This document shows positions 34,801 to 42,661 of a DNA stretch of 56,714 nt, one piece after another. Made by a program: the position numbers and the translations under genes. Position 1 is the first letter of the stretch, and the number at the start of each line of letters is the position of its first letter. The notes below the pieces were generated by a model that saw nothing but the letters and a program-made list of their open reading frames with translations, was not told the DNA's origin and did no database searches. Source of the DNA: an uncultured Chthonomonas sp. (GTDB taxonomy: Bacteria; Armatimonadota; Chthonomonadetes; Chthonomonadales; CAJBBX01); contig CAJBBX010000103.1 in the NCBI GenBank assembly GCA_903951425.1, positions 1 to 56,714 of the forward strand, read 5' to 3'.

Positions 34801-37246
34801 GGCTGTTGAAGTCACGGGTGAACGTCCCGCCCTTGGCGTTCGTGACCTTTATGCTCCGGGCAGCGCCCGGACTCGGGTCTGCTTTGTAGTCGATCTGCGT
34901 GGCGCCGAGCGAATCGGTCGCGTTGGCCACCAAGACCTGACCGGAACAGCTCGACGAAGGCAGCGCCGTGTAGTTGAAGCTGATGGCGCTGCCGCCACTG
35001 GACTGAACCGACGCCGGCGACCCATCGGTATTGTAGGCGTACGTGACGCCCTTGACCTGAGCGCCGGCCTGGGTCTGGTCCGAGACGGCGGTAAAGATCC
35101 CGCTCGTGTAGGTGAGGATGGACTTGGACGCACCGCCGCCGCGTACGACCTGACTGATGCAACCGTTCGAGTAGACGAACGTCACGGCCTTGCCGGTGTT
35201 GACGTCGAGCACCTGCGTAAGCTGGCCGCCCGAGTAGGTAAGCTGCTGCGCGTTGCCCGCCCAGTCCGTAACCTGTGTGAGCCGGCCGCTGCTGTCGAAC
35301 ACGTATGTGAAGTTGCCCGCGTCACCGACCGCCTCCGGCGGGCCCGCATTCTGGAGCTGGTAGCCGCCGCTAACCTGAACGAGCTGGCTGAAGACGCCGG
35401 AACCGGCGGCCGGAGCCCCGGACGCGAGACCGTAATCCAGCCGCCGGCCGTTGCCATCGGCCACCATCCAGTGCGTGCTCGACGAGCAGTTGGCGTCGTA
35501 GACCGTCTGCGTGCCGACGTGGATGTCGTACGTGAAGGTGGCCGCTCCCATGGCCCGGTTAGTTTCGAGAGTCTGGCTGTTGACGCTAATGTTCACCGTC
35601 AGCGGGTAGCCGCGCGTGGCGATGGGGTCCGTGTGGGTGGTGAGGACGTTGCCGGACGCAAGACCGAGCTGGACCAGGTCGTCGCCGCACTTGAGGCAGA
35701 CGCCGTCGCGCGAGGGACCTGCCTCGGGGGCGCCGGAGGCCGGGACCACCTCAACCTGCACTTGCGCCTGGGCCTGGTCGCCGTACGCGTCGCTCACCGT
35801 CACGGTCACCGTGTACGGCTGGACCACACCATTGACGCGTCTGACGGCGGTGTACGTGTGATGGACGTCGCTAGGGCCTGAGCCGGGCGGAGAACCGTCA
35901 CCAAAGTCCCACGAGTAGGTCAGCGGCACGCCGTTACAGTGCGGCGTGGCACTGGCGCCGAACGTCACAACGCGGCCAATCGGCACCTGGTTACGGTCCA
36001 CCGTCGCAGTGGCTCCGGTGATCGGCCCCTGATTCGTCACTGTTATCGTCGCTTGATCGCTGGTGTCGCTGCCGCAACCGACAACGCTCACGTCGCAGGT
36101 AACAGCATAGGTACCGGCGGCTGTGAACGGTATGGTCACATCTGCCGTGGGCGGCACGCCGGCAGGCTGGCCGTTGACCTTCCACGCGTAGGTGGCTGGG
36201 CCTGGAGTGCAGGAGCCATGAGTGAAGGAGGCGTTATACTGCTGGGAGGTACCCACGCACACCGTGGCGTTCGCGGGCGTCACGGTGGCGTTGATCCATG
36301 GACCGTTCACCGTAACACTGGCGCTACCGGTCGCGGGCTGCCCACAGGCGGCATCGGTCACCGTGCATGAGACTGTATGAGGTCCGGGCGTGCCAAAACT
36401 GAGCTCCGCGTAGCTATCGGGGCCATTCTTGACTACGCTACTGCCGATCCGCCACACGAAGTTGCGGCTTCCCCAGGTGCAGCAAGAAGTCGCAACATTG
36501 GCCGTAAAGATACGTGTTTGACTGATGTCTAGTGTGACGGTCGCGGGGCTCACACTGACGGACTGAGAAGGTCCTGCAACGGTGAGTGTTACGGTAGTTG
36601 TCGCCGACCCGCAGTTCGCGACGGTCACATCGCACACGAGCGTGTGGCTGCCGGCAGAACCGAACGACGCCGAATAGGTGGCGCCCGGGCCGGACTGCAC
36701 CGTGGTGCCGTCGAGAGTGAAGGTGTACGTGATCGCGCCGGGCGTGCACCCTGACGTGGTGACGCTAGCCGTGATCACTTGCGTCGTGGCGGCACACATC
36801 GACGTCGGCGAGAGGCTTACGCTCACCGACGGACTGGTGGCATTCACCGTCACGGTGGATGTTCCGGATCCGATGCCGCATCCCGGGACGCTGACGCGGC
36901 AACCGACCAGGTACTGGCCGGCGCCAGCGAAACTCGTGGTGAAGGTCTGGCTGGTGGCGCCGGTGATGTCCGTCGTACCGATGAACCACTGGCGCGTCAC
37001 AGGCGTACCGGGAGTGCAGTTCGCGACACCGTGATTGGCGGTGAACGTCTGCGACTGGTTGACCTGCAGCGTGACCGGATCGGGCGTGATGGTCACGGTG
37101 ACGGTCCCGCCAGGAATGATGAGCGGGGGCGGCGTCTGGCCGAACGCGGCGGCTGCGACGAGGGTCAGAGCCAGTACGGCGGCGCAGCGGAGTATCCCCA
37201 GGCGAAGTCCATCAGGGCGTCTGTCAAGCAGCGAGACCGATCCCAT
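31856..37246 (-). CDS. Secreted RHS-repeat polymorphic toxin with Ig/PKD modules
   Basis: 1796 residues. A Sec signal peptide (about 1-36, AAAAFG|Q) precedes four roughly 85-residue Ig-like modules, each with paired CTPG- and C-x-V-x(4)-CG-type cysteines. Next comes a PKD domain (YSWDFGDGSPPGSG, near 440), then RHS/YD repeats (about 620-1560; VTDANGNVTTFNSYDPLGDL, YDALYRLTSE) and the core end SRDPIGYEGGADLYEYCGGD. The last 200 residues are a variable tip ending FSTTGTLAEA...TVTEHVFSPLVHN, likely the toxin; the Arg/STT/Glu order loosely recalls ADP-ribosyltransferases but is not a firm call. RHS repeats form a cage that releases the tip. The start ATG 37246 has GAGGAGGAG upstream. Confidence 0.88.
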   Translation of the reverse strand: MGSVSLLDRRPDGLRLGILRCAAVLALTLVAAAAFGQTPPPLIIPGGTVTVTITPDPVTLQVNQSQTFTANHGVANCTPGTPVTRQWFIGTTDITGATSQTFTTSFAGAGQYLVGCRVSVPGCGIGSGTSTVTVNATSPSVSVSLSPTSMCAATTQVITASVTTSGCTPGAITYTFTLDGTTVQSGPGATYSASFGSAGSHTLVCDVTVANCGSATTTVTLTVAGPSQSVSVSPATVTLDISQTRIFTANVATSCCTWGSRNFVWRIGSSVVKNGPDSYAELSFGTPGPHTVSCTVTDAACGQPATGSASVTVNGPWINATVTPANATVCVGTSQQYNASFTHGSCTPGPATYAWKVNGQPAGVPPTADVTIPFTAAGTYAVTCDVSVVGCGSDTSDQATITVTNQGPITGATATVDRNQVPIGRVVTFGASATPHCNGVPLTYSWDFGDGSPPGSGPSDVHHTYTAVRRVNGVVQPYTVTVTVSDAYGDQAQAQVQVEVVPASGAPEAGPSRDGVCLKCGDDLVQLGLASGNVLTTHTDPIATRGYPLTVNISVNSQTLETNRAMGAATFTYDIHVGTQTVYDANCSSSTHWMVADGNGRRLDYGLASGAPAAGSGVFSQLVQVSGGYQLQNAGPPEAVGDAGNFTYVFDSSGRLTQVTDWAGNAQQLTYSGGQLTQVLDVNTGKAVTFVYSNGCISQVVRGGGASKSILTYTSGIFTAVSDQTQAGAQVKGVTYAYNTDGSPASVQSSGGSAISFNYTALPSSSCSGQVLVANATDSLGATQIDYKADPSPGAARSIKVTNAKGGTFTRDFNSQGDLIQVTTPVLAGATLPTAVAYSYNAMRRVTAVAVNGTQTTSLAYNALGAVTSYADALAHTWSWTYNGVDPTGGSDPVNATETLAYADPAQPHIPTTFTDSGGHVWSAGHNAYGQITSVTPPTGSPTGSATVVYNEQGSNRGYPASVTDANGNVTTFNSYDPLGDLTAFSTYPNVNTTNTALLTYDAVQRPTGVQHPDGKTAFLTYTGRDMTQTTDEAGTQYNMSYCAPCGVLTGITGPLGWTLGWTLDGDRDLSGFTDARGKVTHHTYGPAGELRQTTYPDGSTLGLLYDNAARVRQVTNGRGQLTTATYDAADRLTGVAFPTTGAPPISYAYNADNSLAQVTDAAGTTTFAYTATGQVQSVAYDYSASGLTGVQTVAYTYNPDGSRATITWTNGTTAVGTWSYLYDPGGRLTTVTNPWGEITSWNYDGEDKVTSQTNANTTSLTLGYNQARGWPTSLTWKQGATPFASYALTYDQGLNTVGNLTGVTEGAGAVSYGYDALYRLTSEARTGANANAHSYGYDLAGNRLTADSITCTFDNANKVASITGGSFGHDGDGNVTTRSAAGIAPIWASWNTLSQATQLGGYGQPMAYTYDGLGRRVAGLLTGAPIVQKTFYIFDGDLLLGEVQPGYPMPPPAPSGPQVKAAYTWGAMGLVSERLVQQSVSLWYAFGPQGETRQLTTAAGAVADTYVYTAYGAPVANTGSDPNPFRYGGQFGYYLDPGGSGANLCGARWYDPYLGRWLSRDPIGYEGGADLYEYCGGDPVGGVDPSGMQAGSCSDGDDFPIGPSGRPRAYGNVLGALNTLSSQAQTGLALASDLHPWAPAAKFITGKGSTGARLSPASRAGNGIVAALPLASGFIGRGVGRAWSFVVRLLSRERPAAKIASGVMRTFFHKGFLIGGQVCQRSKGFSTTGTLAEAASLPLAGPVHQFDIPDRVLLGWQSKGWFRTIRTNMGGQTVTEHVFSPLVHNALEAYRVKGL
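32621..32942 (-). repeat. RHS core segment duplicated at 31222-31545
   Basis: Part of the intact RHS gene encoding GDLLLGEVQPGYPMPPPAPS to FRYGGQFGYYLDPGGSG; the second, frameshifted copy lies 1.4 kb downstream in gene sense, beyond the immunity gene. The two are a ready substrate for recombination that would swap toxin tips. Confidence 0.8.
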
Positions 37247-37569
37247 GCGCCTCTCCTCCTCAAGCGAAGCGGCAGTAAACACAGAACAGCGATCATACCG
37301 GGCCTGGTGCTGGTGGCGTATCTCGGTGCAATAGACACGTGCCCGCAACACGCCGACTCTGCGATGATGTAAGGATACAGGGCCTTCGGCAGTCTGTCAA
37401 GAGGCTCGAGAGCGTGGGTGTGCATGACATGGCCGGGTAACGCACCGGGTCACGACGGACGCCGTGGCGCCGCCGCTGCGCCACCACCAGCGGTCGTGCA
37501 TAATGAGTCTCGGTCGGATCTGGCGTCGACGACCGAGAAGGGGTCGGGCAACAGGAGAGGACGAGCCAC
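37247..37569. other. Divergent intergenic region (323 b)
   Basis: Carries the RHS promoter (37372-37400), an RHS leader of about 120 bases, and upstream sequence of the 37570 gene. A CATAAT near 37498 could be a plus-strand -10, but no matching -35 is seen. No gene found. Confidence 0.55.
37372..37400 (-). promoter_or_regulatory. Sigma-70-type promoter of the RHS gene
   Basis: On the minus strand TTGACA (37400-37395), a 17-base spacer and TATCCT (37377-37372), about 125 bases before the RHS start codon. The -35 is consensus. Confidence 0.72.
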
Positions 37570-39219
37570 ATGGAACACCACCCCAGGTTCATGACCTTCG
37601 CTCAGCATCTGGCATTCGCCGTCGCCCTCGTTGCGCTGGCCGGAGCGGCTCTCGCTGCACCCGATGAGTACCTGGCCGGCTACCTGATCATCCCGACGGC
37701 CGGGAGGGTCGAGGCGCAGTACGGCGCCGGATTCTCGATGTATGTAGCCGCATGGCCATTGCTGCGCGCTTATCCCGGGCGCCGCTTCCAGACAGGGTTG
37801 CCGAGCACGTGGATGTTTGCGCAGCCCGATGGCCCGGCCCTGAAGGACATGTACTCGGACGTTGAGGGCGGACTCGGGTGGTGGCGGGACACGCGCTTCC
37901 CCACCGAGACCCCGAAGTTCATCATGGGCGGCGTGGGCCCCAACTTCTCGGAGATTGCCAACGGACCGGCGCACGGCTGGGGCTCCTGGGAGGAACCGCG
38001 CGGGCTCTATGGCGTGGCGCAACTGAGCCCGTGGCTGCTCTTCCCGATCGACGGGCTCAACGTGAAACAGGGCACGTGCGGCCAGTTGTTCGGCTACGGG
38101 TATCTGTCGCTGCCGCTTGGCGAGGCCAAGGCGACCACTGAAGGGCGGAACGTGCCGACCGGCGGCCAGTTCTGGACATTGTTCCTGAGCACGGGCAACT
38201 TCAAGGGCCCGGTCGCCTTCTTTTCGCCCCACTTCTGGTCCCACGCCGGCATCAAGGAACCTCGCCTGGTCGGCCAGCTCCTCGACAGCCGCCCGGTGGA
38301 TCCCAACCGTCACGTGCAGATGGAGACGCAGTACATCCCGTGCCGCACCGCCGTGGGCGCCGATGGCCGGTCGTACGCGCGGATCGCGCCGACTGCGTTT
38401 CCGCGCAGGTCCGACGGCAGGTCGGTCCTCGTACACCAAGACACCGCTTACGACAAGACGGCGCTCTGGGATTCGGTCTCGGCGTGGTTTGCGGGCGGGC
38501 CTGCCGCGTCCGGCGCGGTCAGCCCCCGAGGCGCGCACGTTCGAACCTTCCCCGGCAACGGCGCCGCGACCTGGGAGATTCGCTCCTCCGAACCCGGCGA
38601 GCCGGAAAAGCGTATGCCGATCGAATGGAGCGCGTTCGCGACGCCCACGGCCATCGATGCCGGCACGTTCGGGTACGAGTGGAACTACGCCGGCGCCACG
38701 AAGACCGACACGAAGGACGGCCGCCTTGTGACGCTGCCGGAGTACTACCGGCTGGAGAACGCCGGCGATGAGAAGAAGGCGAAGTGGACGCCCATCGCTC
38801 CAGCGGATGTCCCGACGGAGACGGGGCTCCAGCGGCTAACCTGGGAGCGGCCCGTTGAGGCGCAGGAAGAGGCATACTCGACCCCCGACGACCCGAAAAG
38901 CTGCTGGAAGAAGCCGGGCCCTGCAGCCGGACCATTCCAGGCGCGGCTGGGCGACGGCAGCGTGGTGACCTACTACTGGTACCGGTTCGCCGACCAGCCT
39001 GCACTACTCAACGCCGACCTGACCGACGCCGAACGGGAGCGCATGCAGGCGAGGGTGGAGAAGCTGCACCGCGCCTGGCCGAAGAGCCGCGACTACCTGG
39101 CGCCGCCCACGATGGGCAAGCTGGCCGACCTCGACCCCGCCCAGATCGTCAAGCCGCCCAAGGGGCTGGAGGTGGGCTATGTGCCTATCGCGACCCGGCA
39201 GGAGGCTGCCAAGCGCTGA
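37570..39219 (+). CDS. Secreted protein of unknown function
   Basis: 549 residues with a signal peptide (residues about 10-30, LAFAVALVALAGAALAAPDE). The mature protein is rich in Trp, Tyr and Gly with motifs such as GGLGWWRDTRFPTETPKF, FIMGGVGPNFSEIANGPAHG and GGQFWTLFLSTGNFKGPVAF, suggesting a single beta-rich extracellular domain or carbohydrate-facing protein. No catalytic motif or known family was recognised. Only a few cysteines occur. The ATG 37570 has AGGAGAGGACG in front. It is monocistronic: the next gene begins 112 bases on with its own signals and the upstream RHS gene is divergent. Likely surface or periplasmic; function open. Confidence 0.6.
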   Translation: MEHHPRFMTFAQHLAFAVALVALAGAALAAPDEYLAGYLIIPTAGRVEAQYGAGFSMYVAAWPLLRAYPGRRFQTGLPSTWMFAQPDGPALKDMYSDVEGGLGWWRDTRFPTETPKFIMGGVGPNFSEIANGPAHGWGSWEEPRGLYGVAQLSPWLLFPIDGLNVKQGTCGQLFGYGYLSLPLGEAKATTEGRNVPTGGQFWTLFLSTGNFKGPVAFFSPHFWSHAGIKEPRLVGQLLDSRPVDPNRHVQMETQYIPCRTAVGADGRSYARIAPTAFPRRSDGRSVLVHQDTAYDKTALWDSVSAWFAGGPAASGAVSPRGAHVRTFPGNGAATWEIRSSEPGEPEKRMPIEWSAFATPTAIDAGTFGYEWNYAGATKTDTKDGRLVTLPEYYRLENAGDEKKAKWTPIAPADVPTETGLQRLTWERPVEAQEEAYSTPDDPKSCWKKPGPAAGPFQARLGDGSVVTYYWYRFADQPALLNADLTDAERERMQARVEKLHRAWPKSRDYLAPPTMGKLADLDPAQIVKPPKGLEVGYVPIATRQEAAKR

Positions 39220-39331
39220 CCACGGGGCCGACCGCCGCTCTGTGACGCGCCTGCGCCGCCGACGTCGGGGATAGTCACGTCTCTGGCGGGTCCGCAGGGC
39301 GCTGGAACAGGGGCGGGTACAATCGTTAGCC

Positions 39332-41314
39332 ATGATGGCAGAACCAGAGCTCGGCGCCGGGGGCATGGCCGGTCTGTCGGCTGTGCCCGATGCGTGCTGG
39401 CAGTCGGCGATTCTCATACGGTCCTTTGAGGAGCGGCTCCTACGCCTGTTCACGGAGGGCGCCATCTTCGGGACCGTCCACACCTGCATCGGGCAGGAGT
39501 TTACCGGCGTGGCGATCGCCCAGGCGATTGAACCCGACGACGTGATCTTCTCAAACCACAGGTGCCATGGGCACTACCTCGCCCGCACCGACGACGTGGA
39601 TGGCCTGATGGCTGAGATCATGGGCCGCCAGACCGGCATCTGCGGCGGCCGCGGAGGTAGCCAGCACATCTGCTCCGGCAATGTGTTCAGCAACGGCATC
39701 CAGGGCGGAGGCGTCCCGATCGCCGGCGGCGTGGCCCTGGCGCGCAAGCTTCAGGGTTCGACGAGTATCGGCGTTGTGTTCATCGGTGACGGCACGCTCG
39801 GCGAGGGCGTGCTCTACGAGGCGCTCAACATGGCCTCGAAGTGGACGATCCCTCTCCTGATCGTCCTGGAGAACAACCACTACGCGCAGAGCAGTTCGTC
39901 GTCGCAGACGCTGGCCGGCGATGTGATGGCGCGCCCCGGCGCGTTCGGGATCAGGACCTTCGAGGCCGATACCTGGCGCCCGGGCCGGTTGTTCGACGTG
40001 GCGCGTGCCACAGTCGGTTATGTGCGCAGTGCGGCGCAACCGGCGTTTCTGGCCATCGACACCTACCGCCTGATGGCGCACTCCAAGGGTGATGACCAGC
40101 GCGACGCCGACGAGCTGCGTCACCACTGGGAGATCGATCCGATCCGCCGATTTGAGGCTTCGGCCCCCGATCGGTACGCGGACATGCGCCGGCGCGCCGA
40201 CGAGCGCATCGATGCCGCTATCAGCGCCGCTGAACCAGTGGCGTTTGCGACCCCCGCCGTCGCGACTGAGACCGCTCCGGGCTCGGTGCGGTGGGAGGCG
40301 ACGAGGGCCCCCGAGAGGCGCGAGCGGATCGCCGCCCGCATCGGCGCTGCGCTGCACACGGCGATGGCTGACGACGGGCGTGTCATCTGCATTGGCGAAG
40401 ACATACAGGACCCCTACGGCGGCGCGTTTAAGGTCACCAGCGGGCTCAGCACGGCATTCCCCGGCCGCGTCCTGAACACGCCGATCAGCGAGGCCGCGCT
40501 CGTTGGAATCTGCAATGGCCTGGCGCTCGGCGGCATGGTGCCGGTCTGTGAGATCATGTTCGGCGACTTCATGACGCTGGCAATGGATCAGATACTGAAT
40601 CACGCAGCGAAGTTCCGATATATGTATAACGGGCAGGTGAGTGTCCCGCTGGTCGTGCGCACACCGATGGGCGGGCGACGCGGCTACGGGGCAACGCATA
40701 GCCAGAGCATAGAGAAGCACTTTCTGGGCATCCCGGACACGATGATGCTGGCGATCCACCACCGTTTTGACCCGCTCGAGATCTACCGCCGCATATTTGC
40801 GGGCATTCAGATGCCGACCATCGTCATCGAGAACAAAACGCTGTACGGGCGGTACTCGGAAGTGACAGCCCCGGAGGGCTTCCACTGGGAGCACTCCGAC
40901 GAGATGTTCCCGACGTCGCGCCTTACCGTGGAGCAGAGACCCGATGTGACGATCCTCTGCTATGGGGGAATGTTGCCGGAGGTCGAAGGCGTCGTGGACG
41001 CTCTGGTCGACGAGTTCGAGGTCATCCCTGAGGTCGTGTGCCCGGTCTCGCTCTACCCGCTGAACATCCAGCCGATCATCGATTCCGTAACCAGGTCGGG
41101 CCGTCTCGTGGTGGTTGAAGAGGGGCAGGGCTTCTGCGCGTTCGGCGCCGAGGTGATAGCCCGTATCGTGGAGGAGAGCCCTGGTTCACGGTTCCATTAC
41201 CGGCGCCTGTCGGCCGCGCCCGCGGCCGTCCCATCCTGCAAGCCGACAGAGGAGCAGATGCTGCCGGGTACACAGGCCATCCTGGCCGCCTGTGTGGAGG
41301 TGTGTGGACTTTGA
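39332..41314 (+). CDS. Fused 2-oxoacid dehydrogenase E1 (alpha-beta), thiamine diphosphate dependent
   Basis: 660 residues joining E1-alpha (1 to about 310) and E1-beta (about 325-660), normally separate chains. The alpha half has FIGDGTLGEG...LENNHY (about 150-180), the GDG-N thiamine diphosphate/Mg site, and HSKGDD of the conserved loop. The beta half has ISEAALVGICNGLALGGMVP, IMFGDFMTLAMDQILNHAAK and PMGGRRGYGATHSQS. It would decarboxylate a 2-oxo acid and pass the acyl group to the E2 lipoyl arm. There is no ribosome-binding site; TACAAT ends nine bases before the ATG, so the mRNA may be leaderless. The stop overlaps the E2 start by four bases. No E3 gene follows. The substrate is unknown. 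Confidence 0.88.
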   Translation: MMAEPELGAGGMAGLSAVPDACWQSAILIRSFEERLLRLFTEGAIFGTVHTCIGQEFTGVAIAQAIEPDDVIFSNHRCHGHYLARTDDVDGLMAEIMGRQTGICGGRGGSQHICSGNVFSNGIQGGGVPIAGGVALARKLQGSTSIGVVFIGDGTLGEGVLYEALNMASKWTIPLLIVLENNHYAQSSSSSQTLAGDVMARPGAFGIRTFEADTWRPGRLFDVARATVGYVRSAAQPAFLAIDTYRLMAHSKGDDQRDADELRHHWEIDPIRRFEASAPDRYADMRRRADERIDAAISAAEPVAFATPAVATETAPGSVRWEATRAPERRERIAARIGAALHTAMADDGRVICIGEDIQDPYGGAFKVTSGLSTAFPGRVLNTPISEAALVGICNGLALGGMVPVCEIMFGDFMTLAMDQILNHAAKFRYMYNGQVSVPLVVRTPMGGRRGYGATHSQSIEKHFLGIPDTMMLAIHHRFDPLEIYRRIFAGIQMPTIVIENKTLYGRYSEVTAPEGFHWEHSDEMFPTSRLTVEQRPDVTILCYGGMLPEVEGVVDALVDEFEVIPEVVCPVSLYPLNIQPIIDSVTRSGRLVVVEEGQGFCAFGAEVIARIVEESPGSRFHYRRLSAAPAAVPSCKPTEEQMLPGTQAILAACVEVCGL

Positions 41315-42660
41315 CTGAGCAGGTGCCGGTCCTCGTTCCGCGCGAAACGGTCAACGACGATTCCGTTCGGCTGGTTGCCCTTCATGTCGAGGATGGCGCC
41401 GCAGTAGCCGAGGGGCAGCCCATCTGCGAGATCGAAACGAGCAAGGCGGCGGTCGAGATCGAGGCGCCACAGGCGGGCTTTGTGCGGTTTGCCGCGGCCG
41501 TCGGCGACGAAGTGCCGGTTGGCGCGCCGCTGGCGTTCGTGGGCGCGACACCGGATTTCATACCTCAGGCCTCGCCGGCGGTCCAGGCGTCGGCGCTCGG
41601 ATCGCCTCGGGCGTCCGGACCCGCCGAGGCGACCATAGCCGCTGATCCCGTGGCAAGTCCCGATCCCGGCGCTCCCGTCCGCTTCACGCCTCTTGCGAAG
41701 CGGTTGGCGGACGAGGCCCGCCTTACGGCCGGCGACTTCGCGGGGCTCCGGTTGGTGCGTAGCGCCGACGTGAAGGCTCGGATCACCGGCACGCCGGCAT
41801 CGGTTCGGGCACCGTCTGACGTTGTGTCGGTCGGCGCCGAACTGCCGGTTCAGGTGAGCCAGGGCGTCGGAGTGCGGTGGGAGGCGAACTCCAGGCGCAA
41901 GCAGGTCGAGATTCGCCAGATATCGGCCGGAATGGCCTGCGTGCTCGCCAGTTCCGTGACCGTCTCCATTCCGACACTTGGCCCGCAGCCCGTTCGGCAC
42001 GCGACATCGCCCGCCGACCCGAGTACGTCGGTGGTCATCCTCTTCGAGGTAGCCCGGCTCCTCCGCAAGTACCCGATCTTCAATGCGATCTACGATCGTG
42101 GCCGAGTGGGCTTCTACGAGGCGGTCAACATCGGCTGGGCGATGGACGATGGTAGCGGGCTGGTTGTGCCCGTCATCCGCGATGCTGATGCGAAGGATCT
42201 CGGCCAGCTCGCCGAAGCATCGACCGATGTCATCCAACGCTACGTGTCCGGGCGGCTTGTGCCGGCGGATTTCCTGGGCAACACCTTCACAGTCTCGGAC
42301 CTGAGCTCGGCGGGTGTCTTCTCGTTTGCGCCGCTCATCACGCAGGGCACTTCTGCCATCCTGGGGATCGGCGGCGAGTACACCGTGCCGGGGTCTGATG
42401 TCGGCATGTTCACGGTTACCCTCGCATTCGACCATCGGCTGGCAGATGGTCGCACGGCGGCCCTGTTCCTCGCCGACCTTGCCCGCCGCGTCGCGGCTCA
42501 CGAGGCGTTACGGCGCCGGCCAGGCTCGGTGGATGGCCAGGTCGCTCGATGTGCGTTCTGCTACCGCGATGCTGCCGTGCTGGCCGAACTCCATGCCTAC
42601 CTTCTGCGATCGGAGGTCCCGAAGGGCCTCATCTGCTCGATCTGCCTGCGGGAGTACTGA
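41311..42660 (+). CDS. 2-oxoacid dehydrogenase E2 acyltransferase with C-terminal four-cysteine tail
   Basis: 449 residues: a lipoyl domain (CEIETSKAAVEIEAPQAG, lipoyl Lys about 44), linker, peripheral subunit-binding domain (RFTPLAKRLADEARLTAGDF, about 127-160), then the catalytic domain ending FDHRLADGRTAAL (His about 373, with the H-x(3)-DG site). After the normal end there is an extra 40 residues with CAFC (about 414) and CSIC (about 440), a likely zinc ribbon not usual in E2. The start is TTG 41311, overlapping the E1 stop (TTGA), with GGAGG ten bases upstream; the GTG at 41302 is too close to that site. It accepts an acyl group from E1 and passes it on, ordinarily to CoA, here perhaps to the downstream carrier. 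Confidence 0.85.
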   Translation: MTEQVPVLVPRETVNDDSVRLVALHVEDGAAVAEGQPICEIETSKAAVEIEAPQAGFVRFAAAVGDEVPVGAPLAFVGATPDFIPQASPAVQASALGSPRASGPAEATIAADPVASPDPGAPVRFTPLAKRLADEARLTAGDFAGLRLVRSADVKARITGTPASVRAPSDVVSVGAELPVQVSQGVGVRWEANSRRKQVEIRQISAGMACVLASSVTVSIPTLGPQPVRHATSPADPSTSVVILFEVARLLRKYPIFNAIYDRGRVGFYEAVNIGWAMDDGSGLVVPVIRDADAKDLGQLAEASTDVIQRYVSGRLVPADFLGNTFTVSDLSSAGVFSFAPLITQGTSAILGIGGEYTVPGSDVGMFTVTLAFDHRLADGRTAALFLADLARRVAAHEALRRRPGSVDGQVARCAFCYRDAAVLAELHAYLLRSEVPKGLICSICLREY

Positions 42661-42661
42661 C

